A stretch of 18,692 nucleotides of DNA from Actinomycetes bacterium (GTDB lineage Bacteria; Actinomycetota; Acidimicrobiia; Acidimicrobiales; Microtrichaceae): the NCBI GenBank assembly GCA_023389745.1, contig JAEWED010000024.1, positions 1-18,692 on the forward strand, read 5' to 3'. The notes under the pieces were generated by a model, which saw only the letters and a list, made by a program, of their open reading frames with translations, was not told the origin of the DNA and made no database searches. Positions within the stretch are counted from its first letter, which is position 1, and each line of letters opens with the position of its first letter. The position numbers and the translations under genes were made by a program. Of the stretch, positions 5,877 through 13,744 are shown piece after piece.

Positions 5877-6821
5877 TCACTCCCTCGGGTCACCCGGCAC
5901 CGCGACGTTGACGAAGCACCATGGCACGCCGAGGGCGGTGTCCGGGTCGGCGACGAGCACGGGAGCGCCTCGCTCGGTGTCGTCGACAACGACACCGACG
6001 CCCTGGGCCCGAAGGTGTGCCTCGGCGCGGTCCAGGTCAGCCACCTGCCAGGTGATCGAGTGGTAGCGATCGTGCGGCTCGTCCTCGAGTGCCTGCCAGG
6101 CCTCGGTGCCGGGTGACGGGGTCACGTAGCGGAGGATCGATCCGGCCAGGTGCACCGACACCGAGTCGGCCCCGGTGGCCGCGTCGACGCCACGGTGCAC
6201 GACCGATCCGCGCAGCACGTCGACGACCAGCCGAAGCGCCCGCTCCGGCCGGTGCGTCAGGATCGTGTGGTGTGCGCAGCGCACGATGCCGAGCGGGTCA
6301 TCCGCCGCAGGGATCTCCTCGGCCGACGGCGGCTCCCACCCACCGTCGAGTCGCGGGTCGAGCGGGAACGGGAAACGCGGCACGAACTCGTAGCGCAGCC
6401 CCGCGTCGCCGGGCGCGGTGAAGAACAACGGCATCTCGGAACCGGCAGCAGTCGGCGGGTGCACGCCGTCGACCGGCTCGCCGAACTGGTCGACGACGCC
6501 GATGCCACGGGCCTGCAGCAGCCGGTACAGCGAGGCGATGCCCTCGACGTACCAGCCGAATCCGGCGAGTCGGGGCTGGTCGACCGGGTCGTAGCAGGCA
6601 CGCCCACCGGGCCGGTACCGCTCGGGGTCGATGCAGTCGAACAGCACATCCGCGATCGGGGTGAACGTCGAGTAGTCCGGCAGGGCTCGCCGCGCGGAGG
6701 CGCCACCCGAGCTGGGCCGCGACAACGACGAGAGCCGGTGGCTGGACCGACCGAAGACGCGCTCGAAGAACCCTTCGGCGTCGTCGAGCGACGGCACCCG
6801 ATGGCTCGGGTGGTACATCAT
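5877..6821 (-). CDS. Two-domain VOC (glyoxalase/dioxygenase fold) protein
   Basis: 314 aa from ATG 6821, built from two vicinal-oxygen-chelate modules. Domain 1 (about 1-150) opens MMYHPSHRVPSLDDAEGFFERVFG, with FTPIADVLFDCID and YEFVPRFPF. Domain 2 (about 178-308) opens IVRCAHHTILTHRPERALRLVVDVLRG and ends with DRYHSITWQVADLDRAEAHLRAQG and DPDTALGVPWCFV. Candidate metal ligands are His7, His184/185 and His254. This size and duplication resemble extradiol dioxygenase-like or lyase/isomerase VOC enzymes, but the substrate cannot be inferred. The gene follows the acyl-CoA synthetase by 17 bp on the same strand, so they probably share a transcript. Start is uncertain among TTG 6827, GTG 6824, ATG 6821 and ATG 6818: the only good Shine-Dalgarno (GGGAGG, 6852-6847) lies too far upstream. 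Confidence 0.75.
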   Translation of the reverse strand: MMYHPSHRVPSLDDAEGFFERVFGRSSHRLSSLSRPSSGGASARRALPDYSTFTPIADVLFDCIDPERYRPGGRACYDPVDQPRLAGFGWYVEGIASLYRLLQARGIGVVDQFGEPVDGVHPPTAAGSEMPLFFTAPGDAGLRYEFVPRFPFPLDPRLDGGWEPPSAEEIPAADDPLGIVRCAHHTILTHRPERALRLVVDVLRGSVVHRGVDAATGADSVSVHLAGSILRYVTPSPGTEAWQALEDEPHDRYHSITWQVADLDRAEAHLRAQGVGVVVDDTERGAPVLVADPDTALGVPWCFVNVAVPGDPRE

Positions 6822-6838
6822 CACCAACCGGTGGTCGC

Positions 6839-8416
6839 TCAGGTCGCCTCCCGCAGCTCTCGCTTGAGCACCTTGCCCGATGGGTTGCGGGGCAGGGCGT
6901 CGAGGAACTCCACCGCGGCGGGCACCTTGAACTTGGCGAGCTGCCCCCGACAGTGCTCGATCAGCTCCTCGGCGCTGGGCGTCGTCCCGGGACGGGCCAC
7001 GACGTGCGCGACGGGCACCTCGCCCCACCGCGCGTGCGCCCGCCCGACGACGGCGACCTCGAGCACCGCGGGGTGCTCGTCGAGCACCCGTTCGACCTCG
7101 GAGCCGGCGATGTTCTCGCCGCCCGAGATGATCATGTCCTTCAGGCGGTCGACGATGTACACGTAGCCGTCGTCGTCCTTCACCCCGATGTCGCCGGTGT
7201 GGAACCAGCCTCCGGCGAACGCGGCGGCGGTCGCGTCGGGGTCTCGCCAGTAGCCGGCGAACACCTTCGGACCGCGCAGCACGACCTCGCCCCGCTCACC
7301 CGGCGGGACCGGTCGTCCGTCGTCGTCCCAGATCTCCAGGTCCAGGTACAGACACGGTCGACCGACGCTGCCGAGCTTGGTGCGGGTGCTCGCACGGTCC
7401 AGGAACGTGTCACCCGAGACGGTTTCGGTCAGTCCATAGGCGTCGGCCAGCCAGGCGTTGGGGAACGTCCGCTCGAGGCGGTCGATGAACGGGATGGGGA
7501 GCTTCTCGCCACCGGCGATGATCAAGCGGAGCGACGACAGGTCACGCTCGCCGATGCCCGGCTCGTCGAGCACGGCCCGCAGCATCGCCGGTGCCATCCA
7601 GACCACGGTGACCCGTGAGCGTTCGATCTCGTCGACGACCCGCGCCGCGTCGAACGTGCGGTGCACCACGGTCGTCGCACCGACCGACATCAGCGTCGTG
7701 GTGACCAGGTCGAGCGCGCCCACGTGGTACAGCGGGCCGCACGCCAGACCCACGTCCGCGTGCGTCACGGCGAGCTCGGTGACGTGCGCGGCGTTCTTCC
7801 ACGCCAGGTTCGCGTGCGTGAGCATCACGCCCTTCGGCCGCCCGGTGGTGCCCGAGGTGTACATGAGGCGGTGCACCGCATCGCCGCCGGCCTCGACCCT
7901 CGTGGTGGGTGTCGCTGCGGCCAGAGCGGCGAAGTCGGTCCAGTCGGCCGCCTCGGTCCGGTCCATCTGTGCCGCTGCACCAGACACCGGCACGACGATG
8001 CGCTCCAGGGCCAGTCCGTCGGCCGCCTCGGCGCCGGCGACGAGCAGCTCGCCGTCGCAGACGAACGCACTCGCGCCTGAGTGCTCGAGCAGGTAGCGGA
8101 TCTCCGCAGGAGCGAGACGCCAGTTGATCGGCATGGCGACGGCGCCGAGGCTGTTCGCCGCGAAGATCGTGGCCAGGAACTCGACGCTGTTGTACGACAG
8201 CAACCCGACGACGTCGCCGCCGGCGATGCCACGAGCGGCCAGCCCGCCCGCCACGCGGGACGACAGCTCGAGCATCTCGGAGTAGCTGACGGGTCCGTCC
8301 GGGCCGACGACGATCGCGTTGTCCGGCGTGCGCGCCGCATGGTGCTCCAGCACCGAGACCCAGTTCATGTCGGCCGTCGCCGGGTTCGCCCCGCCACTCG
8401 CCGATCCGTGCGACAT
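6839..8416 (-). CDS. Acyl-CoA synthetase, AMP-forming (FadD-like)
   Basis: 525-aa ANL-superfamily ligase that would activate a carboxylic acid to its CoA thioester via an acyl-adenylate. All core motifs are present: phosphate-binding loop MYTSGTTGRPKG (185-196), YGLTE (327-331), the FHTGD motif (405-409), the hinge region DRLKDMIISGGENI (423-436) and the C-terminal catalytic lysine in PRNPSGKVLKRE (Lys515). Length and motifs fit medium/long-chain or bulky-acid ligases. ATG 8416 has a good Shine-Dalgarno (GGGGAGG) and the reading frame upstream of it is antisense to the TetR gene. It heads a two-gene unit with the VOC gene and is divergent from the TetR-E1 operon, so the TetR regulator is a likely controller. 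Substrate unknown; neighbouring catabolic genes suggest a ring- or side-chain-derived acid. Confidence 0.9.
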   Translation of the reverse strand: MSHGSASGGANPATADMNWVSVLEHHAARTPDNAIVVGPDGPVSYSEMLELSSRVAGGLAARGIAGGDVVGLLSYNSVEFLATIFAANSLGAVAMPINWRLAPAEIRYLLEHSGASAFVCDGELLVAGAEAADGLALERIVVPVSGAAAQMDRTEAADWTDFAALAAATPTTRVEAGGDAVHRLMYTSGTTGRPKGVMLTHANLAWKNAAHVTELAVTHADVGLACGPLYHVGALDLVTTTLMSVGATTVVHRTFDAARVVDEIERSRVTVVWMAPAMLRAVLDEPGIGERDLSSLRLIIAGGEKLPIPFIDRLERTFPNAWLADAYGLTETVSGDTFLDRASTRTKLGSVGRPCLYLDLEIWDDDGRPVPPGERGEVVLRGPKVFAGYWRDPDATAAAFAGGWFHTGDIGVKDDDGYVYIVDRLKDMIISGGENIAGSEVERVLDEHPAVLEVAVVGRAHARWGEVPVAHVVARPGTTPSAEELIEHCRGQLAKFKVPAAVEFLDALPRNPSGKVLKRELREAT

Positions 8417-8484
8417 CACGCCTCCCCTCGTCCCCCCGGACTGCGCCGTCCCTCGAACTGCAGTGGTCGAACTCGAATTCGCTC

Positions 8485-8509
8485 GACCAGTCGGTACAAA
8501 CTGTAGGGT
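8485..8509 (+). promoter_or_regulatory. Promoter and candidate operators of the TetR-E1 operon
   Basis: A TANNNT-type -10 box TAGGGT (8504-8509) ends 7 nt before the GTG start at 8516, consistent with leaderless initiation. Two overlapping inverted motifs lie here: TACA-AAC-TGTA (8495-8505), which runs into the -10 box, and GACCAGTCGGTA (8485-8496), a 9/12 match to the palindrome found at 11269 and 16936. No clear -35 box at normal spacing. The 99-bp gap is shared with the divergent acyl-CoA synthetase gene, so one regulator could act both ways. Confidence 0.4.
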
Positions 8510-8515
8510 CGCTCC

Positions 8516-9175
8516 GTGCCACAGGGCGAGCCGATCACCGAGAACCCGACGCCGAACGATCCCGCGCTCCACGAGCCGACGCCCCACGAACCCAACCGCA
8601 GCCCGAAGTGGCTGCGACGGCGTGAGCAGATCATCGACACCTCGGCCGGGGTGTTCGCGGTGCACGGCTTCCACGGCACCAGCACCATCGAGCTGTGCGA
8701 GGCGAACGGGCTCGGCAAGGGAGCGCTCTACTACTACATCGGCTCCAAGGAGGCGCTGCTCGCGGCGATCCACGACCGGGTGATGGACGAGGTGATCGCC
8801 GGCGCCGAGCGGGTCGTCGACGCCGGCGGCACGCCGACCGAGCAGCTCACGGCTCTCGGCGCCGAGCTGCTCGACGTGATCTCCCGCTATCCCGACCACG
8901 TCTGGGTCTTCCTGCACGAGTTCCCCGCGCTCACCGGCGACAACGCGTCGCAATTCCGGTCGCGGCGCCACCAGTACGAGCGTGTCGTCGAGTCCGTGAT
9001 CGCCGCAGGTGTCGACTCCGGCGAGTTCCGCGACGTCGACCCGCGGCTGACCTCGCGGGCCTGGCTGGGCATGCACAACTACACGTACCTCTGGCTGAAG
9101 CCCGACGGCCGACTGAGCGCTGCCGAGGTGGCCGAGCAGTTCAGCGACCTGTTCGTGCACGGAGTGACCCGATGA
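8516..9175 (+). CDS. TetR/AcrR-family transcriptional regulator
   Basis: 219 aa from GTG 8516. A Pro/Glu-rich, probably disordered N-terminal tail (1-30) precedes the TetR DNA-binding domain (about 33-82): RRREQIIDTSAGVFAVHGFHGTSTIELCEANGLGKGALYYYIGSKEALL, with recognition helix GKGALYYYIG. The remaining helices form the ligand-binding and dimerisation domain. Such regulators in catabolic clusters often respond to an acyl-CoA. The start is supported by the -10 box 7 nt upstream; there is no Shine-Dalgarno. The stop overlaps the E1 start (ATGA), and the divergent neighbour is an acyl-CoA synthetase, which makes both genes likely targets. It is the only TetR gene in the window and therefore a candidate for the GACCGATCGGTC sites, although its own promoter has only a degenerate copy. 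Confidence 0.88.
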   Translation: MPQGEPITENPTPNDPALHEPTPHEPNRSPKWLRRREQIIDTSAGVFAVHGFHGTSTIELCEANGLGKGALYYYIGSKEALLAAIHDRVMDEVIAGAERVVDAGGTPTEQLTALGAELLDVISRYPDHVWVFLHEFPALTGDNASQFRSRRHQYERVVESVIAAGVDSGEFRDVDPRLTSRAWLGMHNYTYLWLKPDGRLSAAEVAEQFSDLFVHGVTR

Positions 9176-11202
9176 CCGACACCGAACCGACAGGTCCCGT
9201 CCGACAGACCGGGCCCACCACGCGCACCGAGGCGCTCGAGATGCTGCGCCGCATGCTCGTGATCCGAGGATTCGAGGAGCGGGTGTCGGGGCTCTACCGC
9301 GACGGCGAGGTGCCGGGCTTCGTGCACCTGTCGAGCGGGCAGGAGGCCTCGGCGGTCGGTGCGTGCTGGCCGTTGCGCACCAGCGACGTGATCACCTCGA
9401 CCCACCGTGGTCATGGGCACTGCCTCGCCAAGGGCCTCGCGCCGACGCCGATGTTCGCGGAGCTCATGGCTCGCGACTCCGGCACCAACCGCGGCCGTGG
9501 CGGCTCGATGCACATCGCGGACCCGTCGCTCGGGATCTTCGGCGCCAACGGCATCGTCGGCGCCGGTCTGCCGATCGCGGTCGGTGCGGCGACCGCCAGC
9601 CAGCTCCGTGCCGACGGCAACCTGGCCGTGGCGTTCTTCGGTGATGGCGCGGTGGCACAGGGCGCCTTCCACGAGGCGGTGAACCTGGCCGCGGTCTGGC
9701 GGCTGCCGGTGGTCTTCTGGTGCGAGAACAACGGCTACGCCGAGTTCTCCCCCGCGTCGGCCCAGCACGCCGTCTCGCTCGACCGTCGCGCCGAGGGCTA
9801 CGGGCTGACGTACCTGGCCGTCGACGGCAACGACGTCGAGGCGTGCGCCACCACGATGGCGACCGCCGCGGCGCAGGTCCGCTCGGGTGGAGCGCCCGTG
9901 CTGGTCGAGGCGACCACCTACCGCTGGCACGGGCACTACGAGGGTGACCCGCAGCGCTACCGAACGGCCGAGGAGCTCTCGCACTGGAAGCAGCGCGACC
10001 CGATCGTGGTCCACGCAGCCCGGCTCGCCGCACTCGGGGTGCGCGAGGACGAGATCACGGACCTGGCGGCCTGGGTCGACCAGGAGCTCGACCACGCGTT
10101 GTCGATCGCCCGTGCCGCGGCACCGCCGAAGGTCGAGTCGCTCGGCGACTTCGTGCTGCGGCCGCGCCCAGCGATCGCGGAGCCGGCCGCGCCGGAGCCT
10201 CCGGGTGCGGGCGAACCGGTCGAGGGCGAGCGTCCGTTCAAGATGATGGACGCGATCCACGACGCGCTCGAGGCCGAGCTCGAGTCGGATGACCGGGTCC
10301 TGGTCGCCGGCATCGACGTCGGCGACGGCGGCAACGTCTTCGGGCTGACCCGCGGCCTCCGTGACCGCTTCGGCGACCGGGTGCGCGACACCCCGATCTC
10401 GGAGACCGCCATCGTCGGGCTCGGCGTCGGCGCCGCGATGGCGGGCATGCGCCCGGTCGTCGAGATCATGTACCTCGACTTCGTCGGAGTGTGCCTCGAC
10501 CAGCTGCTCAACCAGGCGGCGAAGCTGCCGTTCATGACCGGCGGCGTCGCCGAGATGGGACTGACCGTCCGCACCCAGTTCGGAGCCGGTCGCTCCTCGG
10601 GCAGTCAGCACTCCCAAAGCCTCGAGGCGCTGCTCGCGCACATCCCGGGGCTCACCGTCGTCATGCCGAGCACCCCGGCCGACGCCTACGGCTTGTTGCG
10701 TGCCTCGATCCAGGACCCGAACCCGGTCGTGTTCATCGAGAACCGGCTGATCTACGGCATGAAAGGTCCCCGACCGCCGGCCGACCACCTGGTGCCCATC
10801 GGCCGATCGGCGGTCGTGCGCGAAGGGTCCGACATCACGCTGGTCTCGGTGTCTCGCATGGTGCACGATGCGCTCGCGGCGGCCGAAGCGGTCGCCACCG
10901 ACGGCATCTCGGTCGAAGTCATCGACCTGCGCACGGTCGCCCCGCTCGACCTGGAGCCGGTGCTCGAGTCGGTCGCTCGCACCAGTCGGCTGATGATCGC
11001 GCACGAAGCGGTCGTCCCGTTCGGCATCGGCGCCGAGATCGCGGCCACGGTGTCGCGTGAGGCGTTCTGGTCCCTGGACGCGCCGATCGAACGGGTCGGC
11101 GCGGTGGCCATGCCGGCGCCGTACGCGCCCGACCTGGAGCGCGCCTGGCTGCCGGGTGTCGACGAGATCGCCACCGCGCTGCGCCGCCTCGCAGCGGTCT
11201 GA
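9172..11202 (+). CDS. Fused alpha-beta E1 component of a 2-oxo acid/acetoin-type dehydrogenase (TPP-dependent)
   Basis: 676-aa thiamine-diphosphate enzyme in which E1-alpha and E1-beta are one chain. The alpha half (about 20-325) has FVHLSSGQEASAVG, STHRGHGH and the TPP/Mg motif GDGAVAQGAFHEAVN...ENNGYAEF (157-192), then YRWHGHYEGDP. A Pro/Ala-rich linker (about 330-353) leads to the beta half (about 356-676) with ISETAIVGLGVGAAMAG, FGAGRSSGSQHSQSLEA (His480 is the expected catalytic His) and VVFIENRLIYG. Both halves look intact. It would decarboxylate a 2-oxo acid (or cleave acetoin) and pass the acyl group to a lipoyl E2. No E2 or E3 lies in the window, so a partner must be elsewhere, or the enzyme uses another acceptor. 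ATG 9172 overlaps the TetR stop by 4 bp. Exact substrate unknown. Confidence 0.87.
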   Translation: MTDTEPTGPVRQTGPTTRTEALEMLRRMLVIRGFEERVSGLYRDGEVPGFVHLSSGQEASAVGACWPLRTSDVITSTHRGHGHCLAKGLAPTPMFAELMARDSGTNRGRGGSMHIADPSLGIFGANGIVGAGLPIAVGAATASQLRADGNLAVAFFGDGAVAQGAFHEAVNLAAVWRLPVVFWCENNGYAEFSPASAQHAVSLDRRAEGYGLTYLAVDGNDVEACATTMATAAAQVRSGGAPVLVEATTYRWHGHYEGDPQRYRTAEELSHWKQRDPIVVHAARLAALGVREDEITDLAAWVDQELDHALSIARAAAPPKVESLGDFVLRPRPAIAEPAAPEPPGAGEPVEGERPFKMMDAIHDALEAELESDDRVLVAGIDVGDGGNVFGLTRGLRDRFGDRVRDTPISETAIVGLGVGAAMAGMRPVVEIMYLDFVGVCLDQLLNQAAKLPFMTGGVAEMGLTVRTQFGAGRSSGSQHSQSLEALLAHIPGLTVVMPSTPADAYGLLRASIQDPNPVVFIENRLIYGMKGPRPPADHLVPIGRSAVVREGSDITLVSVSRMVHDALAAAEAVATDGISVEVIDLRTVAPLDLEPVLESVARTSRLMIAHEAVVPFGIGAEIAATVSREAFWSLDAPIERVGAVAMPAPYAPDLERAWLPGVDEIATALRRLAAV

Positions 11203-11230
11203 TCCGCCGCGCACGGAGCCTGAGGACCGC

Positions 11231-11245
11231 TGGCCGGGACGGCCA
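11231..11245 (+). terminator. Short hairpin after the E1 gene
   Basis: Perfect 6-bp GC stem TGGCCG (11231-11236) with CGGCCA (11240-11245) and a GGA triloop, 28 nt after the E1 stop and before the next promoter. No T-tract. It is a weak candidate terminator separating the E1 and BVMO units. Confidence 0.35.
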
Positions 11246-11257
11246 CGGAGCACGCCG

Positions 11258-11286
11258 TTTCCGGAATGGACCGATCGGTCTACTGT
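11258..11286 (+). promoter_or_regulatory. BVMO operon promoter with GACCGATCGGTC operator
   Basis: TTTCCG (11258-11263), a 17-nt spacer, then TACTGT (11281-11286). The last 12 nt of the spacer (11269-11280) are the perfect palindrome GACCGATCGGTC, touching the -10 box. A regulator bound there would block RNA polymerase. The same operator occupies the same position in the PhyH promoter at 16925-16953. The expected transcription start is near 11293, giving a leader of about 50 nt. Confidence 0.65.
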
Positions 11287-11342
11287 CGCAACGACGCTCC
11301 GTCCCGGATCATGGCGCCGGGACGCACATCACGAGGGGGGCC

Positions 11343-13001
11343 ATGGAGGACCGGGCCGGGGAGACGGGAGCCGACGACGCTCGCCCGAGTGGCGACGTGG
11401 ACGTCGAGGTGCTGGTGATCGGTGCCGGCGTGACCGGGCTGTACCAGCTGTACCGCGCCCGTGAGGACGGCTTCTCGACGGTGCTGCTCGAAGCCGGTGA
11501 CGGCGTCGGCGGCACCTGGTACTGGAACCGCTACCCCGAGGCACGCTTCGACTCCGAGAGCTACACGTACGCGTACGTGTTCTCGAAGGAGCTGTTCCAC
11601 GAGTGGGAGTGGTCCGAGCGCTTCGCCGGCCAGCCCGAGATCGAGCGCTACTTCCAGCGCTTCGTCGAGCACTTCGACCTGGCCCCGCTGATCCGCTTCG
11701 GCACCAAGGTCACCTCGGTCGTCTGGGACGCCGCCCGTCACGCCTGGACGGTCACGGTCGAGGACGGCACGACGTGGGTCGCCCGATACGTCGTCGCGGC
11801 GACCGGGATGCTGTCGTACCCGTACATCCCCGACGTGCCCGGCCGCGACGACTTCCGCGGCGAGTCGCACCACACCGGCCTGTGGCCCGCCGAGGGCGTC
11901 GACGTCTCCGGGAAGCGGGTCGCCGTCGTCGGCACCGGGTCCAGCGGCGTGCAGGTCATCCCGCCGATCGCCGCAGATGCGGCCGAGCTCGTCGTGTACC
12001 AGCGCACACCGAACTGGTGCACGCCGCTCAACAACGAGCCGATCAGCGACGAGGAGCAGCAGCGGCTGCGCGACGACTTCGAGCACATCCAGCGAACGCT
12101 CGACACCTCGGCCACGGGGTTCCTCATCCCTCCCCCGTCGCTCATGTCGAGCTCGCACACCCCCGAGGAGCGACAGGCGTTCTACGAGACGATGTGGAAC
12201 AGCCCCGGGTTCGCAAAGCTGCTGGCCAACTACAAGGACCTGCTGAGCGACGCCGAGATCAACCGTGAGTGGTGCGACTTCATCGCCGCCAAGGTCCGCT
12301 CGATCGTGACCGACCCGGTCACGGCGGACCGTCTGATCCCGACGGACCACCGCTACGGAGAGAAGCGACCGCCGTTCGTGACCGACTACTACGAGGTGTT
12401 CAACGAGCCGCACGTGTCGTTGGTGTCCCTCGTCGACACGCCGATGCTCCGCATCACCGAGACCGGCATCGAGACCGCCGAGGGGCACTGGGAGTTCGAC
12501 GTGATCGTCTGGGCCACCGGGTTCGACTACGGCACCGGCCAGCTCAACCGCCTGGGTGTGCGCGGCGTCGACGGGATCGCGCTCGAGGACCGCTGGGTCG
12601 ATGGCCCGTGCACGTACCTCGGCGTGCAGGCCGCCGGGTTCCCGAACTTCTTCTTCCCCGGAGGCCCCCACGGCGCCAGCGCCAACATCCCGCGCTACAA
12701 CACCGACCAGGTCGACTACGTCGCCGACCTGCTCGTGGCCATGCGTGAGCAGGGCGTCGACGTGGTCGACGTGCCCGACGAGCTCGAAGCCGGCTTCACC
12801 GGGATGATCGATGCGATGGCCCGACACGTGCCCTTCACGAGCATCAGCTACTTCTTCGGCTCCAACATCCCCGGCAAGCCGGTGAAGAACCTGCTCAACC
12901 CCGGGGGACGCCCGATGCTGTTCAAGTTCATCGCCGAGCAGCGCGACGAGGGCTACCGGTCGCTGCTCTCGCCGACGGGCCCGGGTGAGGACCGCTCGTG
13001 A
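11343..13001 (+). CDS. Baeyer-Villiger monooxygenase (FAD/NADPH)
   Basis: 552-aa class B flavoprotein monooxygenase, inserting one oxygen from O2 next to a carbonyl to turn a ketone into an ester or lactone. The FAD-binding motif is GAGVTG (28-33), followed by GDGVGGTWYWNRYPEARFD. The BVMO fingerprint F-x-G-x-x-x-H-x-x-x-W is met exactly by FRGESHHTGLW (171-181). The NADPH-binding motif is GTGSSG (197-202), and Arg342 in GEKRPPF fits the active-site Arg that stabilises the peroxyflavin. Length matches the cyclohexanone/phenylacetone monooxygenase group. ATG 11343 follows a strong Shine-Dalgarno (GAGGGGGG). It is first in an operon with an SDR and an esterase, the classical set for alcohol-ketone-ester-acid conversion. 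Substrate range (cyclic ketone, steroid or terpenoid) cannot be read from sequence. Confidence 0.92.
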   Translation: MEDRAGETGADDARPSGDVDVEVLVIGAGVTGLYQLYRAREDGFSTVLLEAGDGVGGTWYWNRYPEARFDSESYTYAYVFSKELFHEWEWSERFAGQPEIERYFQRFVEHFDLAPLIRFGTKVTSVVWDAARHAWTVTVEDGTTWVARYVVAATGMLSYPYIPDVPGRDDFRGESHHTGLWPAEGVDVSGKRVAVVGTGSSGVQVIPPIAADAAELVVYQRTPNWCTPLNNEPISDEEQQRLRDDFEHIQRTLDTSATGFLIPPPSLMSSSHTPEERQAFYETMWNSPGFAKLLANYKDLLSDAEINREWCDFIAAKVRSIVTDPVTADRLIPTDHRYGEKRPPFVTDYYEVFNEPHVSLVSLVDTPMLRITETGIETAEGHWEFDVIVWATGFDYGTGQLNRLGVRGVDGIALEDRWVDGPCTYLGVQAAGFPNFFFPGGPHGASANIPRYNTDQVDYVADLLVAMREQGVDVVDVPDELEAGFTGMIDAMARHVPFTSISYFFGSNIPGKPVKNLLNPGGRPMLFKFIAEQRDEGYRSLLSPTGPGEDRS

Positions 13002-13744
13002 CCCTCGACGGCCGCACGGCGGTCATCACCGGCGGCGCCTCGGGCATGGGCCGCGCGGCGGCGGTGCTGTTCGCGCAGCACGGGGCCCACGTGGTCGTCG
13101 TCGACCGCGACGGTGACGCTGCGGCGTCGACCGTCGCCGAGATCTCCGACGCGGGCGGGCGCGCCGAGTTCCACGTCCTGGACCTGTCCGACCAGACGGC
13201 CGTGGCGCCGTGGGTCGAGACCCTCGATCACGAGGTCATCGACGTCTTCTTCAGCCATGCCGGGCTGCCGGGCCCACCTGGTTGGCGCTTCGACGCGGAT
13301 AGCTGGAACGAGACGATGGTCGTCAACGTGTGGGCGCCGATGGAGCTGACCAAGCTCCTCCTGCCGCGGCTGCGTCGTTCGCCGTCGGCGTCGCTGATCT
13401 ACACGGCCTCGACCTCGGGCCTCCGGGCGGTGCCCGGCCTGCTGACCTACTCGGCCAGCAAGGGTGCGTTGATCCAGTTCGTGCGATCGCTCGCCGTGCA
13501 GCTCGCGCCGCAGAACATCCGGGCGAACGCGATCTGCCCCGGAGCGACCGACACGCCGGCGCTGCGTCGCGACATCGAGGACGGCACGGTGCCCGTGCCG
13601 CTCGAGACGATCGCCGAGCACATCCCGATGCGGCGCCTCGGCACGACCCAGGACGTCGCGAACCTCGCGCTCTTCCTGGCCTCGGACGCGTCGTCGTACG
13701 TCACCGGGCTCGCCATCCCCGTCGACGGAGGAGCCACCGCATGA
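12998..13744 (+). CDS. Short-chain dehydrogenase/reductase (classical SDR)
   Basis: 248-aa NAD(P)-dependent oxidoreductase. The cofactor motif is TGGASGMG (11-18); Asp36 (VVVDRDG) favours NAD(H) over NADP(H). The adenine-stabilising NNAG motif is altered to SHAG (86-89). Active-site residues are Asn110, Ser138 or Ser140, Tyr151 and Lys155 (TYSASK). The tail ends in VTGLAIPVDGGATA, as is usual for the family. The GTG start overlaps the BVMO stop by 4 bp, and its own stop overlaps the esterase ATG, so the three genes are translationally coupled. In this setting it most likely oxidises the alcohol that supplies the BVMO with its ketone, or oxidises the alcohol released by the esterase. Confidence 0.9.
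   Translation: MTLDGRTAVITGGASGMGRAAAVLFAQHGAHVVVVDRDGDAAASTVAEISDAGGRAEFHVLDLSDQTAVAPWVETLDHEVIDVFFSHAGLPGPPGWRFDADSWNETMVVNVWAPMELTKLLLPRLRRSPSASLIYTASTSGLRAVPGLLTYSASKGALIQFVRSLAVQLAPQNIRANAICPGATDTPALRRDIEDGTVPVPLETIAEHIPMRRLGTTQDVANLALFLASDASSYVTGLAIPVDGGATA

Noticed and set aside
8417..9160. An N-terminal extension of the acyl-CoA synthetase frame to 773 aa
   Set aside because: The added part is antisense to the TetR gene, while ATG 8416 has a strong Shine-Dalgarno and gives the normal family length.
9079..11253. A long open frame (724 codons) on the minus strand
   Set aside because: Antisense to the fused E1 gene; Arg/Asp/Gly-rich with no recognisable domain.
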